DNA of 64,000 nucleotides, taken from the NCBI GenBank assembly GCA_037355855.1, contig CM074760.1, positions 2,038,501 through 2,102,500 on the forward strand, written 5' to 3'. Below are positions 1 through 10,763 of the stretch, piece after piece; positions within the stretch are counted from its first letter, which is position 1; every line of letters begins with the position of its first letter. The notes below the pieces were generated by a model. That model was not told the origin of the DNA. It was given only the letters and a program-made list of their open reading frames with translations, and made no database searches. The translations under genes were made by a program, and so were the position numbers. This DNA is from Pseudo-nitzschia pungens (lineage: Eukaryota > Bacillariophyta > Bacillariophyceae > Bacillariales > Bacillariaceae).

Positions 1-533
1 ACCGTACACTTTACATGCCATTCTTACCGTACAGTGAAGGAAAGTAATTGGGGGACAGTGTTTGCGTATTGGGGGAAATCTGAAAAGAGTGTCATTGGCG
101 CGCCATGGATTCGCGCTCAATATGAACATCGAAGAGAGTGTGTGCAGCTTCTCGAATGTTGCTGAGTGATGAGGGATGGCAAACAAAGAAATCATAACTT
201 TGAATACTGGTAATCAGCACCGAACCTCACCGTAAACCGGCACGAAGTAAGCCTTACGACATCAGTATCAGATACGGGGAGTCACCGCATACATTCAACA
301 CGAGTTGCACTTTTCGGCAGCACCATCCACCGGCGGCTCGTTCGATTTCGATCGCGCACACCGCATTCACTTGCTGCTGCTCTCACAGACGAGGACCCCG
401 GGAACGGTTGTACCGTACGGTTCGGAAAGAAGGTTGCGACAATTCTTTTGCGCTGCATTCCGAAATCAAGTTCGGCAAACAGCGCATTCCAGATTTTCTT
501 AACCCCGATCAAGGTAGAAACAGCTTTTGAACC
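1..533. other. 5' flanking region of FEN1
   Basis: No convincing gene is visible. The stretch holds short open frames on both strands without recognisable domains. It probably contains the promoter and 5' UTR of FEN1, whose ATG follows at 534. I see no clear TATA element. Confidence 0.4.
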
Positions 534-2306
534 ATGGGAATCAAAGGCCTTGCCAAACTTCTTTCCGACGAAGCTCCCGATGTGAGTTGGACAGGGAGGA
601 CAGGATATTATGATTTGAAACAAAACAAAACAAAACAATGCAATGCAATGCAACACAATGCGAATGAGTCCGAGCTTTCTTTCCGTGACTGCGTTTTTTG
701 CGTAAACAGGAGGGACGATGTCATCCGCGGTGCTTTCCTTCTTACCACAGCAACGATATTTGAGTTGCGGGTCGATGCAAGAGCCCGGATTCATTTTTGT
801 CGTTTGTCTCACCCATGCCGTCACTCTTTGCTTGCTACACTATTTGTTGTTTCGATCCGCAACGAATGGCTTGCAACAACAACAAAAACATTAACAACAA
901 CAACAACAACAACAACAAACGAATCGATCAATTGTTTTTCATCGACCGTGTCGATGGCGTCTCACGGAATGTTGCGTTGCGTTTCAATTCGCTTCGCTTC
1001 GCGCGATCCGCAACGGCGACGATCGATCGCAACGTTCCGCAATCAATCAATCGACCACCACCACCGCCACCACCGCTGCTGCCGCCGCTGCCGGACAGTC
1101 CATCCGAGAGGTCGAATTCAAATCGCTTCACGGACGCAGGATCGCCATCGACGCCTCCATGGCCATCTACCAGTTTCTGATCGCCGTGCGGAGCGGGGGG
1201 CCGAACCAGCAGGCCATGATGCTCACGAATGCCGACGGGGAGACCACGAGTCACATACAGGGAATGTTCAACCGCACCATTCGCTTTCTGACCGAGGGTT
1301 TGAAGCCGGTCTTTGTGTTTGATGGAAAGGTACGTGGGTACAGTTTAGGAACAGATACGATGTGCACTTGTTTTGGATCCGCGTTGTGGCAGAGGCTGTC
1401 TTTCAAAATGCGGGATGCTCCCCTTTGCGACTGCGACTGCGACTGCGACTGCAACAAATCATCAAACGAATTTCCAACAACCTTCTTTTGCGACCGTCAG
1501 GCTCCCAACATGAAATCGGGAGAATTGGAAAAGCGGAGGGAAAAGCGTCGCAAGGCCGAGGAGGAACTCAAGAAAGCCGCCGACGAAGACAACAAGGAGG
1601 AAATGGACAAGCACTCGAAGAGGTTGGCGCGAGCCGGACGCAAGGAAAACGAGGACTGCAAACGGTTGCTGCGGCTCATGGGCGTCCCGGTCATTCTGGC
1701 ACCCATGGAGGCGGAGGCCCAGGCGGCGGCTCTCTGCAAGGCCGGAAAGGTATACGCGACCGGCACGGAGGACATGGACGCCCTGACGTTTGCGACCCCC
1801 ATATTGATCCGAAAATTGACCTTTGCCAACCAGTCTTCCAAGGGGGCGCAGATCCAAACCATGAACTACAAAAAGGCCATCGAGGGTTTGGGATTGACCC
1901 ACGACCAGTTCGTGGACTTGTGCATCCTCTTGGGATGCGACTACTGCGACACCATCAAGGGCATCGGGCCCAAGACGGCGTGAGTGCTATCGCGAAAAGG
2001 AATACCACCGGACAAACGCAACGACGAGGATGATTCGTTTCCCGTCCGAGGATGTCTGGGCGCAGAAAACGCATCTTGCTCACAATCGTTGTTCTTTTGG
2101 CTCGATATCTATCCCGTTGCTGCATTGCGCGAACGCGCAAACGCACGAACACACACACACTTTTGGACACAGTCTCAAGCTCATTCGCGAACACGGAAGC
2201 ATCGAAAAAATCTTGCCGGTCGTCAAGGATGTGCCGAAATACACGGTTCCCGAAAATTGGATCCCGGACCAGAAAGACGAAAACGAGACAACCGACGAGG
2301 AGGGAG

Positions 2307-2349
<43 letters not shown>

Positions 2350-2716
2350 AACAAAAGAGAAAGAACCGCCCGCCACCCCGGCCTATGTGTTGGCCCGAGA
2401 CCTCTTTCACAACCACGAGGTCAACACCGACGTCGAACTCAAGTGGAAGGAACCGGACGCGGAAGCTCTCACCAAATTCCTGGTCGAGGAAGCCGGTTTC
2501 AATCCCGATCGCGTCAGGGTCCAAATCGAGAAGCTCCAAAAGGCGCACGCGGCCAATCGAAAACCGCAGGCCAGGATGGATTCGTTTTTCAAGGTCGTCT
2601 CGAATCCGGCCGCCGATGCCAAGCGCAAAAAGCGATTGGAGGATGAGCGGGCCAAAAAGAAGCCAAAGGCGGCAAATGATCGGAAGAAAAAGACCGCCGG
2701 CAGGGGCAGGAGGTGA
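534..2716 (+). CDS. FEN1: Flap endonuclease 1 (FEN1), 4 exons
   Basis: Structure-specific 5' nuclease that removes 5' flaps during Okazaki-fragment maturation and long-patch base excision repair in the nucleus. Exons read from GT-AG borders and protein continuity are 534-581, 1099-1329, 1501-1979 and 2173-2716, giving 433 residues (human 380). The protein starts MGIKGLAKLL, so the N-terminal Gly needed at the active site is present. Metal ligands are visible: D34 in RIAIDAS, Asp in VFDGK, two Glu in PMEAEAQAA, two Asp in TEDMDAL, and Asp in GCDYCDTIKGIGPKTA (helix-hairpin-helix region). A PCNA-binding PIP box (QARMDSFF) precedes a Lys/Arg-rich nuclear tail. The extra length is mainly an Asp-Asn repeat inserted after the VPENW motif. 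Introns are 517, 171 and 193 bp. Identification is firm; exon borders are inferred. Confidence 0.95.
2306..2348 (+). repeat. GACAAC hexanucleotide repeat inside FEN1
   Basis: About six to seven tandem GACAAC units in exon 4 encode an Asp-Asn run within an acidic insertion (ETTDEEGDD then DN repeats). The insertion keeps the frame. Such an array is prone to length change, so alleles may differ in this loop. Confidence 0.8.
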
Positions 2717-3044
2717 AACCGAGATTGCCGTGCTCCGCATGGATACTATTATTTAAAACGGAAAAGAAGTATCGCAAAGAGGATAACTTGGGAAACGACA
2801 TCATGGAAGCAACAATATACATTACACTATACGTGTAATAAATCATAATCCAAAACTATTTTTATTAGATCAAAAAGAACGTCGAATTCGTAACGACGTG
2901 AGATATATTTTCTCATCTTTTGAATTTTGTTTGTTTTCACTGCGCAAAAGTTCAGCAGTTCGTAACAATTCATTCCGTTCCCCGTAGGTTGTTTTCCCGC
3001 TCCTGATCCCTCCTATTGTCACTTCCTCCCCTGGATGACTGAGC

Positions 3045-5090
3045 TCAGCTCCGCTCAGCCGTGACGTCCGAAGAACTATGGAATGCCTTACAGACGTTTT
3101 CGGCGTCAACCCCAAACGGACAATCGCAAGAGAATCGGGTGTACGATCCAAGAAAGGTTTTATGCCCCACATGACATCTTTGTTGGCACTCGACACAAAA
3201 CCCCCGATCGAGTGCCGGAATCAACTTGCAATCTATACAATGGTACATTTGCGCCAACGGGACGTTTGCTGTGAGTCTCTGAGAATGACTCCGAACCGTG
3301 CAGCAAGAATTTAAATTTTCGGCTCGGCGCCATTGCATCGAGTTGAAATGGTGATGAAAGACTCTTTGGTTGACGATTTTCAAAGTAGGAGTCACTCCGG
3401 GATCATTGCGTAACAGTTGGGAAAGAGGTGCAGACTTCGAAGCGATTTCCTTTGCATTTATCTCAACCAAACATGGTAATTTTCGAACGGTCTGATGAAC
3501 TGCAAACGGTTCCACTTTGGAACACCCGTGGATGTCGATGATAAGTAGCGATGATAATTCTTCTATGGCTTTGATCGATCTGTTTGTCAGTCTCGGGAGA
3601 CTTGCCAATCGCAGAATAGTCAACGAAGGCCGTGACGTTCTACTTCGTTTGAATGCAGGAGCCGCGCATTCTTTCACCAAGTTCGAATTGGAAGCATCGC
3701 AGACATCAGATCTTTCTTCTCTTCGCAAATTCTGGCACAAAGAAATGACACCATCGTCACCGATTCCAAAGCATGCAGAGACATCGACTTCCCCCAGCAC
3801 ACGGCAGTATTTGGCCAATGATTGCAAGGATTCATTTCCTATCGTACCCGCTCTCATTTGAAAACAAGTCAGCGTTTCTCCACAGTTTACGGCAAGTGCT
3901 TGTATTTCCCAATCTGTCACACCTTCGCACCCTGCAAGGTGAACTTCTCTCAAACACCTTCCCAGCGAAAATGTCGCAACGCTGCCACGGAAAATTCCGG
4001 AATGCGGGTGGCCGGCACCGTCCAAAACCAAATGCCTGATTTTGAGGCGAAACGCTGGCTCGTTTTTCCATATGTAAACGTCTGGCTGGTAGTTCAGAAC
4101 ATGACGGTTCCCATGGAGCATCTCATTCGCATTGATACCTTCATCGTTGAGGGCACGCAGATTGTCCTGAATGTTTTGGACCCTCCCTTGTACGGCTTGC
4201 ATGTATTCTAAACTCCGGTTTAGATAGGTGTTCATTGTCCCAAAAACGTCTTGACAAACAAGCCGCAGCGGTTTCGTCCCGGTTAGATTGATAGATTCGA
4301 GGCTATCGGGTAATAGATCCATGAAGCAGGTGTCGGAATCCGGTGACTCTTTGTCGTGGATACGAGACAAGCCTTGCATATCTAGATGCTTCAAGGAAGT
4401 TAAGATTCTCAAGAGTGCAAATATGTTCGATGTCCCGATCCTTTGCGAACACGATCCCAATGAAAGAGAAACCAGGTGCGGATGACGAAGCCCGATGCAA
4501 TCCAGAATTTCGGGATCTACGCATCGGCATCCGTTCAAATGGAGATGCCGCAATGTCCTTGGACACGCGTCCAAATATTCCAAAAGCGTCCCGTGGTCCA
4601 AACGCGCACAATTCGTCAAGTCCAAGGAGACCAAAGACAACCTTGTCAGCCCAGAAAACCAATTTACCCCAGTAACTCCTCTGAGATTTGAGAGCTCTAA
4701 ATGTTTCAATTGGCTTCTAGGTCCACGGCCAAGAATCGACTGTAGCAAAAGTTGTACTGCTAGTTGTTGTCTCTGGTTTTCAACAAAGCTGTTGGGAAAA
4801 TTTCTTAGCAGGAAACTCAAGGAAAGTGAATCCGTGGAGCACAAATGAAACCTCATGGGTGTGACAAAGGCAGATTCGGAGGCCTGGAGAATCGAGATGT
4901 AATCGGACGCGTCGCAATACTTTAGAACGACGGCTATCAGGTTGTCCGGCAAAGGGAATTTGTTGCCAGCAAGTCGGGCTCGCCTCTCATCTCGTTCATC
5001 TGCTGGTGGACCAGAACGGCCCGTATCGCGAGAGGACATGTCTTCAAAGCCTTTTCCATTCACGTCCAGGCATGCATGATACGATATCAT
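3045..5090 (-). CDS. F-box/LRR-like protein with C-terminal UBR-type zinc finger
   Basis: Single-exon frame of about 681 residues. An alternative ATG at 5039 (MSSRDTGRSG) would shorten the N-terminus by 17 residues. Near the N-terminus, FPLPDNLIAVVLKYCDASDY resembles a degenerate F-box helix. The middle carries repeated leucine-rich units of the cysteine-containing (FBXL) type, for example LVSLDLTNCARLDHGTLLEYL and LGEVDVSACFGIGDDGVISL. The C-terminus contains YHCIDCKLIPALDRGFCVEC, then CHVGHKTFL and FSCDC, which follows the Cys/His spacing of the UBR box that recognises N-degrons. This suggests a substrate receptor of an SCF-type ubiquitin ligase that carries its own N-degron reader. The LRR call is strong; the F-box is weak and the UBR call is moderate. 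Confidence 0.8.
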   Translation of the reverse strand: MISYHACLDVNGKGFEDMSSRDTGRSGPPADERDERRARLAGNKFPLPDNLIAVVLKYCDASDYISILQASESAFVTPMRFHLCSTDSLSLSFLLRNFPNSFVENQRQQLAVQLLLQSILGRGPRSQLKHLELSNLRGVTGVNWFSGLTRLSLVSLDLTNCARLDHGTLLEYLDACPRTLRHLHLNGCRCVDPEILDCIGLRHPHLVSLSLGSCSQRIGTSNIFALLRILTSLKHLDMQGLSRIHDKESPDSDTCFMDLLPDSLESINLTGTKPLRLVCQDVFGTMNTYLNRSLEYMQAVQGRVQNIQDNLRALNDEGINANEMLHGNRHVLNYQPDVYIWKNEPAFRLKIRHLVLDGAGHPHSGIFRGSVATFSLGRCLREVHLAGCEGVTDWEIQALAVNCGETLTCFQMRAGTIGNESLQSLAKYCRVLGEVDVSACFGIGDDGVISLCQNLRREERSDVCDASNSNLVKECAAPAFKRSRTSRPSLTILRLASLPRLTNRSIKAIEELSSLLIIDIHGCSKVEPFAVHQTVRKLPCLVEINAKEIASKSAPLSQLLRNDPGVTPTLKIVNQRVFHHHFNSMQWRRAENLNSCCTVRSHSQRLTANVPLAQMYHCIDCKLIPALDRGFCVECQQRCHVGHKTFLGSYTRFSCDCPFGVDAENVCKAFHSSSDVTAERS

Positions 5091-5102
5091 AAGATGATGC
5101 AA

Positions 5103-5755
5103 CCGCTAAACAATCAAATGTTGCGCGCACGCCATCTTCGATCAACAATAACACGGACGCACTGGCACTGTTCTTGTAGTCGGCCTTTTGTTGATGTGAG
5201 CAATCTGTGTCAAGTTGTCGACTGTCGACTCCCTCCGAGAAAGCGTTAAAAAAACGACGCAATGATCCGTGTGACAAAGACAACAAAGACCGTGACACAA
5301 TCATTTGTTCCCGTTTACATTGAGTCTTGTTTCGTCTGTCATCGTTCCTTCAGGAGCTGTCAAAAATGGAGTTTTTTTCCAACCAACAAAATAGATAATC
5401 CCAAACAGGGCCCGTCCGTAAGGAGCGTTTTGTTTGCTTGACGCGCCGGAGATCGGCACCACTTCTGAAATTATTGTTCGAGCAACAATAATGTCAATCA
5501 ACAGCACCGGAAACATCTTGGGGCTGTGTCCAATAATATTGTGCGAAAGGCACTCTTTTGTCAGATCAACATATCTAGAGCCAACCGACAAGTGTCTACC
5601 TCTTAACTTACGAGGCACCAGTAACATACCAACTACGCAGCGTCATTCACTTTTGGAGCGCATCACGGATCTTCGATAATCCACAATACATCTTGCGCAG
5701 AGAAAGAACTTGTTCGCCATAACGCATTGATTGCACAGACAAATCAACAATAACA
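5103..5755. other. Divergent spacer between the LRR-UBR gene and RPB8
   Basis: A 650-bp spacer between divergent genes, probably holding both promoters. A minus-strand open frame at 5301-5627 (108 codons, ATG at 5627, one hydrophobic stretch near MFPVLLIDIIVART) has no recognisable homology and is not called. Confidence 0.4.
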
Positions 5756-6199
5756 ATGGAAACATCGGCAAAAGTCACGCTTTTTGAAGATATCTTCGAG
5801 GTCACGGCCTTGAATCCCGACGGATACAAATTCGACCGCGTGAACCGAATCCAGGCCGTCGGAACCACGTTTGAATGCGACCTTTTGTTGGACATCAATT
5901 GCGAAATCTATTCTCTCCGGGAAGCCGACAAGGTCACTCTGGTTCTTGCATCCACGCTCCATCTCGATGGCAGCCCCGCCGACCATTTTTCATACGCTCC
6001 GAGCACGGAGCCGACCCTGGCGGACAATTACGAATACGTCATGCACGGACGAGTCTTTGACATTAGCTACAAAAAGGATGGGACAGCGGTACTGGCCCTG
6101 AGCTTTGGGGGATTGCTGATGAGATTGACCGGGGATCAAAGGCATTTGGCAAATGTTCTTCCAGACATGAGGTTATATTTGCTGCTTAAGAAGGATTAA
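5756..6199 (+). CDS. RPB8: RNA polymerase I/II/III common subunit RPB8
   Basis: Complete 147-residue protein matching RPB8 (RPABC3, POLR2H), a small OB-fold subunit shared by the three nuclear RNA polymerases. Family signatures are visible along the length: LFEDIFEVTALNPDGYKFDR near the N-terminus, LVLASTLHLDG in the middle, YEYVMHGRVFDI, and the C-terminal GGLLMRLTGD and LYLLLKK. The length agrees with human (150) and yeast (146) proteins. It is an intronless gene with its ATG at 5756. Function is assigned from family knowledge. Confidence 0.97.
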   Translation: METSAKVTLFEDIFEVTALNPDGYKFDRVNRIQAVGTTFECDLLLDINCEIYSLREADKVTLVLASTLHLDGSPADHFSYAPSTEPTLADNYEYVMHGRVFDISYKKDGTAVLALSFGGLLMRLTGDQRHLANVLPDMRLYLLLKKD

Positions 6200-6479
6200 T
6201 GGCGACCGATGATGTCATTCTAGGATGAATGAAGTACTCTACATGAGAATGAAGAAAGTACTCCGTACTCGTTGCTGGAATTGCAGTACGCGTTGCCGCC
6301 GCTTTGAATTACATAGACGTTACAGTCACTGCTTCTTGCAACTTTCTAAATGTTTCTTGACTATACGTATTTTGTTTCGCTGGTATTTTTTTGAAAATAA
6401 AATATCGTCATGCTCTATTCATTTATTGGTTTGATTCATATTCGTTCAATCTCCGAAAAATACTGTTCCTCACCGCTCG

Positions 6480-7426
6480 TCAGTTAGGTCCTTTCCTGCG
6501 AAACAGATTTCTCAAAATGTTTTTCTCTACCGGAATAGGATGCTGCGCACTGGACAAAAACGACCACAAGGCTTGACATTTTTTCCCCGCATGTTGAAGA
6601 GACGATGACAGCGGAACTTTGATGATTCTGTAGAGACCAAGGTCCACGGTGGCCTCACCATTGGTATTACGACTCAAGAGCGAAACGACTTCTTCCTCAC
6701 AAGTATGAATTGCTTTGAGCGCAATGGTTTCCTCGCTAAAGTAGAGCGCGTCGGACAGGTAGTATCCGAAATTGAACAATTGAATGTCCTGGTCGATGAA
6801 TGTTTTCACTTTTGCTTCCAGAGATACCACCTGAAAGGCCTGTGCCAAAAATAACAGGGCAATCGCATTCCTTGTCGTTATCGCAAATGCCCTGGATGAA
6901 TAGATGTAGTCCAATAAATCCGGAAAGTATGCAGCGGCTCGGGAGCTGAGTTCGATACGGGAGCATTGATTACCGTCATCGATTCCGTAGTGCAAAAGAT
7001 TTGCAAAGTATCCACTTCTTCGCTCTCCTATTGCAAGGATGTTACGGTGAACGTTGTATATCTTCTCTTCAAACGGCACAGAGTCATTATCATCGTGACC
7101 ATTGATACCGGTGTTGTTATTCTTTCCCTTGTTCTCTTGAATGATTACTTGTAGTTTCCAGTCGCTGAAACTGACCAAACAAAGTCGAAAGCAGATTGTG
7201 GATCATGACGGTTGGGACTCATCACATTTAAGAGCGTATCATACGTGTACAGTCAAAATAATCTCGATACTGCAATAGGAACTTACTTATAGGACGGATC
7301 ATTTCTCCAAGACAGAGTGGCTTCTTCCGCTTCGGGTATGGGAATGTCAAAAGAGATGTCGTCGCTTGAAACGGATAGTTCGTCATCCTTGTCCTTGCTC
7401 GTCGAGCTCCCGTTATCTTGGTACAT
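6480..7426 (-). CDS. BTB/POZ domain protein, 2 exons
   Basis: Two exons on the minus strand, 7426-7287 and 7170-6480, joined across a 116-bp intron (GTAAGT donor, TTTGGTCAG acceptor), give 276 residues. The splice restores NFSDWKLQVI, the usual opening of a BTB fold, followed by YNVHRNILAIGERRSGYF, which is the typical hidden-interior segment. Helices continue to about residue 190. The N-terminal 45 residues are acidic and Ser-rich (KDKDDELSVSSDD). No Kelch, BACK, MATH or ankyrin partner domain is evident in the C-terminal part. BTB proteins commonly dimerise and act as Cullin-3 adaptors; the substrate here is unknown. The exon model is inferred from reading frame and consensus sites. Confidence 0.78.
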
Positions 7427-8216
7427 CTCAAAATGTATAGTAAATTACAGCAACGAAAGTATTGGGACTGTTAGTGAAGGGTCCGAAGTATTTAGTTGCT
7501 TGCTGGCACCAGAAACATAAAGATTTGTTTGCTGGGTCAGAATCATCCCATGAGGTCCCGTTATGGCACTTCCAACTACTTCCCGATGCGTGTTTTGATA
7601 AGTACCAGCTCCAACATGTTCTCTCTTACCGTGTTGACACAAATTGAAATTGTCGAATCTTGATCGACAACTTTTAAAATGTTACATCCCACTCTAGCTC
7701 GTATTTTTATACCTCGGTGTGATGCCCCGGGGGATAACTTTTTAACAGATCTAACGGTCAAAGGCAACGAAAAATAAGTCCCGTTTGAAGGGAAGCTACT
7801 AGAAAGGCATCCTATGTGTGACTTGCACGAACACTTTAGGCAGGAGTTCATTCTCATCCTACGAACCTCGACGGAGAGGGCAGACTCCGTGCAGTATGCA
7901 TAGTGCAACATACAAAATTTATGTTCCCGTGAAAAATGAATGATGCTGTGGTACAGTAGATCAAGTTTTGTGAGACGGAGGGAAAAAAAAAATAATCACC
8001 TTGCGCGCGCACAAACAACGGACAAGGAGCACCCATGTTCTCCTTTCTACACCACCGGTTTCAAAAAGTGAATCGTTTTTATTTTTTTCGCGAACTCTTG
8101 TCTCCCTAGGAAGCAAGAGAGGTGCTGGGCTAGAATCGGGAAGAGCGTTCACAACAGAACCCAATCAAATCAAGACGCTGGATACTCATCAAGACATTGA
8201 ACCAAGCAACGATAAA
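7427..8216. other. Spacer upstream of the nucleoporin-like gene
   Basis: No supported gene. A 111-codon minus-strand frame at 7576-7911 lacks recognisable motifs. The region probably includes the divergent promoters of the BTB gene and the FG-repeat gene. Confidence 0.35.
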
Positions 8217-10481
8217 ATGAGTGGCAGCGTTACTGTTGATGAACCTGCCGTCGGAATGACGAGGTTTGGGATCGTTTCACAACTAGCACTAGCGACGACG
8301 ATTCCTTTGGTAATCTACTTTCGGGGCCCTCTTCTACATCTTATAAATGAATATCGCCTTTACCGACGATGCAAGCAATACCCACACATTATTGTGTGTA
8401 AAGGGGAATCGCAAAAAGCGACAAATCGTGATCAAGGGCGGGGGGATTATCGCGTCAGTGATTGGATAATACCAATTGCGGCCTTTCTATGGAAGGTATT
8501 GATCTGGTCCGTTAAGCTTTTGTTGGATGTGATTGTCTCTGGATTGACCTTTGTCCTAGCGGCGAAAGACACAAAGGAATCAGTAACCAACAAACAAGCT
8601 CCCAATGTAAAACAACCGAATTCAGTAGCGGAGAATGAAGAAAACCATTCGACGAAGCCTACTGAAAGTAGAAAACTCGATTCTGCACCTGTGCAGTCAT
8701 CCCAAACTGCAAGTGTACCCAAAATGAAACGTGATCTGTTCGTAGAAGAGGAGAGGGCGTTTGAAAATTTATCAAACAAACAATCTTACACCATTCCTGA
8801 TCCACTAGAAGGACACGGCAGACTATCACGAATTTCACCACTAACGCAACAAATTGTTATGGTACAACCGATGCAGCAAATTCCGAAGAAAATGTTTAGC
8901 GTTGAAGATGGGATTGTTCGAAGGAAAGCTTCTAAACGTCGGTTGCCATCCCCGATGGCTGCGACGTTGGCAAGGCCGGTTCCAATTGACTCTTCCTCCT
9001 TGTCGGAGAAAATGAGAAAAAGAAGATTGAACGGGGAACTATCAAACGGAATGAACGCCATTCCACAGCAGCAACATGGGGGTGCTGCCAGCAGAAAGAA
9101 AAGAAAATTGAACTGCGGCCGAATGCCACTCCAAGGGTACGTTGCAAAACGTCCAACAGTTGGAGCTTGGAAGACGACGAAAGCACTGGACAAACGAGAG
9201 CGGGAGGAACGTGAAGAGAGACTCTTGCGTGGAATGAATCGAAAACGAAGCAAACCAACCAATGAAAAAACATCATTTGTTGGAACTGAAGGCGGGAACA
9301 CTTCTAACTCTACTGCGTTGACGGCAACTTCCTCAGTCCCAGCACCCTCAACATCCACGCCAGCCTTCAGCTTCGGACAGCCGCCTGCCAAAACTCCAGC
9401 AGCTGAAAACGCGTCAAGCGAAAAGGAAGTAGTTCCTGCTCCAGTTTCAATGCCAGCACCGTCATTCCAGTTTGGAACAAACAAACAAACAGCATCGGAT
9501 CCCTCCCAGCCATCGCAAGATAATACTACTGCCGCAGCAAAGGCCGAAGTAGCATCCCATGCACCTTCTGGATTCTCATTCGGAAATGTATCTTCGAAGA
9601 CATCGAATTCTGCTACAAACCCGGCGAAGCCGGAGCCAACCCAAGGATCGAGTGCTGCGCCTTCAACATCAGCACCGGCACCAACTTTCGGAGGTGCGTC
9701 AGCTTCGTCGGCTTCGACGCCAGCACCGGCACCCACATTCGGAGCACCCCCGGCGTCAGTAGCTCCAAATAAAGTACCCACGTTTGGGGCTGCGCCAACA
9801 GCAGCACCCACATTCGGAGCAGCACCAGCACCATCGGCTCAAACAACGGCACCCACATTTGGGGCGACACATGCTTCAGCACCGGCATTCGGAGCAGCAC
9901 CAGCACCATCGGCTCAAACAAAGGCACCCACTTTTGGGGCAGCGCCAACTGCAGTACCCACATTCGGAGCTGCACCATCGGCAGCTCCATCAGCAACAGC
10001 AACAGCACCCACGTTTGGGGCTGCGCCAACAGCAGCACCGACATTCGGAGCAACGCCAGCACCATCGGCTCAGGCAACGGCACCCACATTTGGGTCAGCG
10101 CCAGCATCAGCAACGACACATGGCGCTGGGCCACCTGCATTTGGGGCACCTAAGCCAGCAACTGCGAATACTTTTGGAGCACCATCAGGTTTTGCTGGTT
10201 CTCAGCAGTATAACGCACAATTTTCTTTTGGCAATACGAAGGAAAATCAAGTCCCAGGGCCATCAAATGGTTTCATGAAACCGCAGTCATCGAATGGGGC
10301 CAATCTTCCACCTCTTGGGATGAAAGGAGGTTTTCCGATCGGTGGAAGCAACGGAACAGCTGCGCCAAGCTTCGGGGGTGGCAGCGGGATAGGATTTAGC
10401 ACCGGTAATGGTCCCACAGCTGCCGCAGGTACAGCTAGTGCAAGACGACTGGCACGAAAATCACGAAATCGTCGGCGATAA
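8217..10481 (+). CDS. Membrane-anchored FG-repeat nucleoporin-like protein
   Basis: Intronless 754-residue protein; start chosen at the first ATG of the open frame (MSGSVTVDEP). Two hydrophobic segments lie at about residues 18-40 (IVSQLALATTIPLVIYF) and 82-115 (IPIAAFLWKVLIWSVKLLLD). A basic, Lys/Arg-rich middle follows (SRKKRKLNCG, LDKREREEREERLLRG). From about residue 385 onward come more than a dozen FG units, mostly PTFGAAP or SFGN in an Ala/Pro/Thr-rich context, and the end is strongly basic (RRLARKSRNRRR). Membrane anchor plus basic region plus FG domain is the layout of animal POM121, so I infer a pore-membrane nucleoporin. Low-complexity sequence prevents claiming true homology. Confidence 0.7.
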   Translation: MSGSVTVDEPAVGMTRFGIVSQLALATTIPLVIYFRGPLLHLINEYRLYRRCKQYPHIIVCKGESQKATNRDQGRGDYRVSDWIIPIAAFLWKVLIWSVKLLLDVIVSGLTFVLAAKDTKESVTNKQAPNVKQPNSVAENEENHSTKPTESRKLDSAPVQSSQTASVPKMKRDLFVEEERAFENLSNKQSYTIPDPLEGHGRLSRISPLTQQIVMVQPMQQIPKKMFSVEDGIVRRKASKRRLPSPMAATLARPVPIDSSSLSEKMRKRRLNGELSNGMNAIPQQQHGGAASRKKRKLNCGRMPLQGYVAKRPTVGAWKTTKALDKREREEREERLLRGMNRKRSKPTNEKTSFVGTEGGNTSNSTALTATSSVPAPSTSTPAFSFGQPPAKTPAAENASSEKEVVPAPVSMPAPSFQFGTNKQTASDPSQPSQDNTTAAAKAEVASHAPSGFSFGNVSSKTSNSATNPAKPEPTQGSSAAPSTSAPAPTFGGASASSASTPAPAPTFGAPPASVAPNKVPTFGAAPTAAPTFGAAPAPSAQTTAPTFGATHASAPAFGAAPAPSAQTKAPTFGAAPTAVPTFGAAPSAAPSATATAPTFGAAPTAAPTFGATPAPSAQATAPTFGSAPASATTHGAGPPAFGAPKPATANTFGAPSGFAGSQQYNAQFSFGNTKENQVPGPSNGFMKPQSSNGANLPPLGMKGGFPIGGSNGTAAPSFGGGSGIGFSTGNGPTAAAGTASARRLARKSRNRRR
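9660..10165 (+). repeat. PTFGA-encoding minisatellite in the FG-repeat gene
   Basis: Imperfect tandem units of about 33-60 bp built on GCACCCACATTCGGAGC encode the FG motifs of the nucleoporin-like protein. The near-identity of neighbouring units suggests recent unit duplication. Confidence 0.7.
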
Positions 10482-10763
10482 TGTTTTATTGGAATGGAAG
10501 ACTTCAACCTAACACACTTCATTAATAATCATGGAATCCTACGTTTCGGGGAAAAGGACGTAATGGACTGTATTTATCAATTCCAAGCTACAACAGGGTG
10601 TGCGCTACGAATTTAAATCTTGCTGGTGAATTTAGCAAGTGTCAGTAAACAATTTCGAACAAACACCTGTTTTTTAGTTTTTTAGAACTACCAAATAGAC
10701 AGAAAAACAAAGAGAATAGCAAGAAGATATGCTCACACTATGATGCATTTGAACTAATTATGT

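Noticed and set aside
8001..8216. N-terminal extension of the FG-repeat protein
   Set aside because: The extra frame begins with TTG and has no ATG before 8217.
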